Of a stretch of DNA of 6,164 bases, positions 5,925 through 6,164 are shown one piece after another. Numbering within the stretch: position 1 is the first letter of the stretch; each line of letters starts with the position of its first letter. The DNA comes from Nitrospirae bacterium RBG_13_39_12 (lineage in GTDB: Bacteria; Nitrospirota; Thermodesulfovibrionia; Thermodesulfovibrionales; SM23-35), in the NCBI GenBank assembly GCA_001805125.1, contig MHEF01000113.1:4939-11102 (forward strand), in the 5' to 3' direction. The position numbers were made by a program, and so were the translations under genes. A model generated the notes under the pieces. It made no database searches, had not been told where the DNA came from, and saw only the letters and a list, made by a program, of their open reading frames with translations.

Positions 5925-5953
5925 ATTTTCTCAAAAAATGGAGCTACTGTCAA
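5925..5953 (-). promoter_or_regulatory. Probable sigma-70-type promoter of the small secreted-protein gene
   Basis: A perfect -35 TTGACA (minus strand, 5953-5948), a 17-bp spacer and the -10 hexamer GAAAAT (5930-5925), matching four of six positions including the conserved A and final T. The predicted start near 5918 leaves a leader of about 25 nt containing the GGAGGA site, a compact and credible arrangement. Confidence 0.65.
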
Positions 5954-6034
5954 CATAAAACTAATCTATCCTTTAACCCGATAAAGAAATATTCGCATTT
6001 TAACCAGGGACTTTAACACCCATATAAAAGCGCA

Positions 6035-6089
6035 TTTAATTTGTAAACTGTTAGCAAATATTTAAAAAGTGCACTGTTTACGAATTAAA
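6035..6089. repeat. Imperfect 14-bp inverted repeat with 27-bp centre
   Basis: tttaatttgtaaac (6035-6048) pairs with gtttacgaattaaa (6076-6089) at 13 of 14 positions; the exception is a T/G that could wobble in RNA. A third gtaaac follows at 6091-6096. It lies well upstream of the small gene's promoter. It could be a two-half-site operator or an RNA hairpin; no function can be assigned. Confidence 0.5.
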
Positions 6090-6095
6090 AGTAAA

Positions 6096-6118
6096 CCATA
6101 TTTTCTTTAAAAATATGG
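6096..6118. repeat. AT-rich perfect stem-loop, possible weak terminator
   Basis: ccatatttt (6096-6104) and aaaatatgg (6110-6118) form a nine-pair stem with loop cttta. On the minus strand the stem is followed by TTTACTTTTAATT, a poor U-rich tail, so it might end a minus-strand transcript entering from the right. Few GC pairs make this uncertain. The right arm also contains the possible plus-strand ATG at 6115. Confidence 0.35.
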
Positions 6119-6164
6119 ACGTTATTCATTCTGATCTTTCTACTGCTGGAGATACCATAAACAA
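6115..6164 (+). CDS. Possible start of a divergent gene, cut by right edge
   Basis: ATG at 6115 opens a frame reading MDVIHSDLSTAGDTIN up to the edge. The composition looks protein-like, but only 16 complete codons are visible and no Shine-Dalgarno precedes it. Alternatively the minus strand has a frame ending ...SPAVERSE at a TGA (6128-6126), which could be the tail of an upstream co-directional gene. The window cannot decide between these or rule both out. Confidence 0.2.
   Translation, partial: MDVIHSDLSTAGDTIN

Larger units (their letters stand above)
5894..6164. other. Region upstream of the small secreted-protein gene, to the right edge
   Basis: 271 bp holding the small gene's ribosome binding site and promoter (5901-5953), a 14-bp imperfect inverted repeat (6035-6089), an AT-rich stem-loop (6096-6118) and a possible plus-strand gene start at 6115. 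Between about 5954 and 6030 nothing was recognised. Confidence 0.6.

Noticed and set aside
5690..6016. Plus-strand frame of 108 codons
   Set aside because: It overlaps the well-supported 14-residue-repeat gene and its promoter, and lacks its own ribosome binding site or recognisable features.
1..6164. Exosortase/PEP-CTERM polysaccharide locus
   Set aside because: OPX and Wzz genes occur in such loci, but no exosortase, PEP-CTERM sorting signal or other marker gene is present; the small protein's GGGFISPYSF tail is not a PEP-CTERM motif.
4938..6164. CRISPR array, tRNA or sigma-54 promoter in the intergenic regions
   Set aside because: No regularly spaced direct repeats, no cloverleaf, and no GG-N10-GC type -24/-12 element were found on either strand.

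Overview
The window comes from an AT-rich, diderm (Gram-negative type) bacterium. It carries part of a polysaccharide secretion locus. The diderm assignment rests on three things: a periplasmic OPX/SLBB exporter, a protein with a signal peptide, SPOR domains and an outer-membrane beta-barrel, and a Wzz/GumC chain-length protein. I cannot name a phylum. Short GC-rich palindromes standing alone in AT-rich intergenic DNA suggest an environmental genome with dispersed repeats. No rRNA, tRNA, CRISPR array, transposase or exosortase/PEP-CTERM signal was seen.

All four recognised genes lie on the minus strand, so transcription order runs from high to low coordinates. (1) 5893-5423: a small exported protein of unknown function, built from six gap-free 14-residue repeats with regularly placed cysteines, with its own promoter and a strong ribosome binding site. 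(2) 4937-2544: a 797-residue protein with a signal peptide, three SPOR repeats, a Pro/Glu/Lys-rich linker and a C-terminal beta-barrel of about 390 residues. (3) 2310-1510: a short OPX polysaccharide export protein (Poly_export plus two SLBB domains). (4) 1506 to the left edge: a Wzz/GumC-type co-polymerase, cut by the window exactly where a fused BY-kinase domain normally begins. Genes 3 and 4 are separated by only three bases and are almost certainly co-transcribed.

Inferred working model: the inner-membrane co-polymerase/kinase sets polymer length and contacts the periplasmic OPX protein. This OPX protein has no lipobox and no extra C-terminal segment like that of E. coli Wza, so it probably cannot cross the outer membrane alone. 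The neighbouring beta-barrel protein would then be the outer-membrane pore (Wzp-like). Its three SPOR domains could anchor that pore to denuded peptidoglycan glycans, perhaps at sites of cell-wall remodelling or division. The SPOR-barrel fusion and the 14-residue-repeat protein are the two most unusual items here.

Intergenic DNA: 2311-2543 holds a 13-bp direct repeat spaced 73 bp and small inverted repeats. 4938-5422 holds the barrel-gene promoter, an inverted repeat upstream of it and two palindromic elements. 5894-6164 holds the small-gene promoter, a 14-bp imperfect inverted repeat, an AT-rich stem-loop and possibly the first codons of a divergent plus-strand gene.
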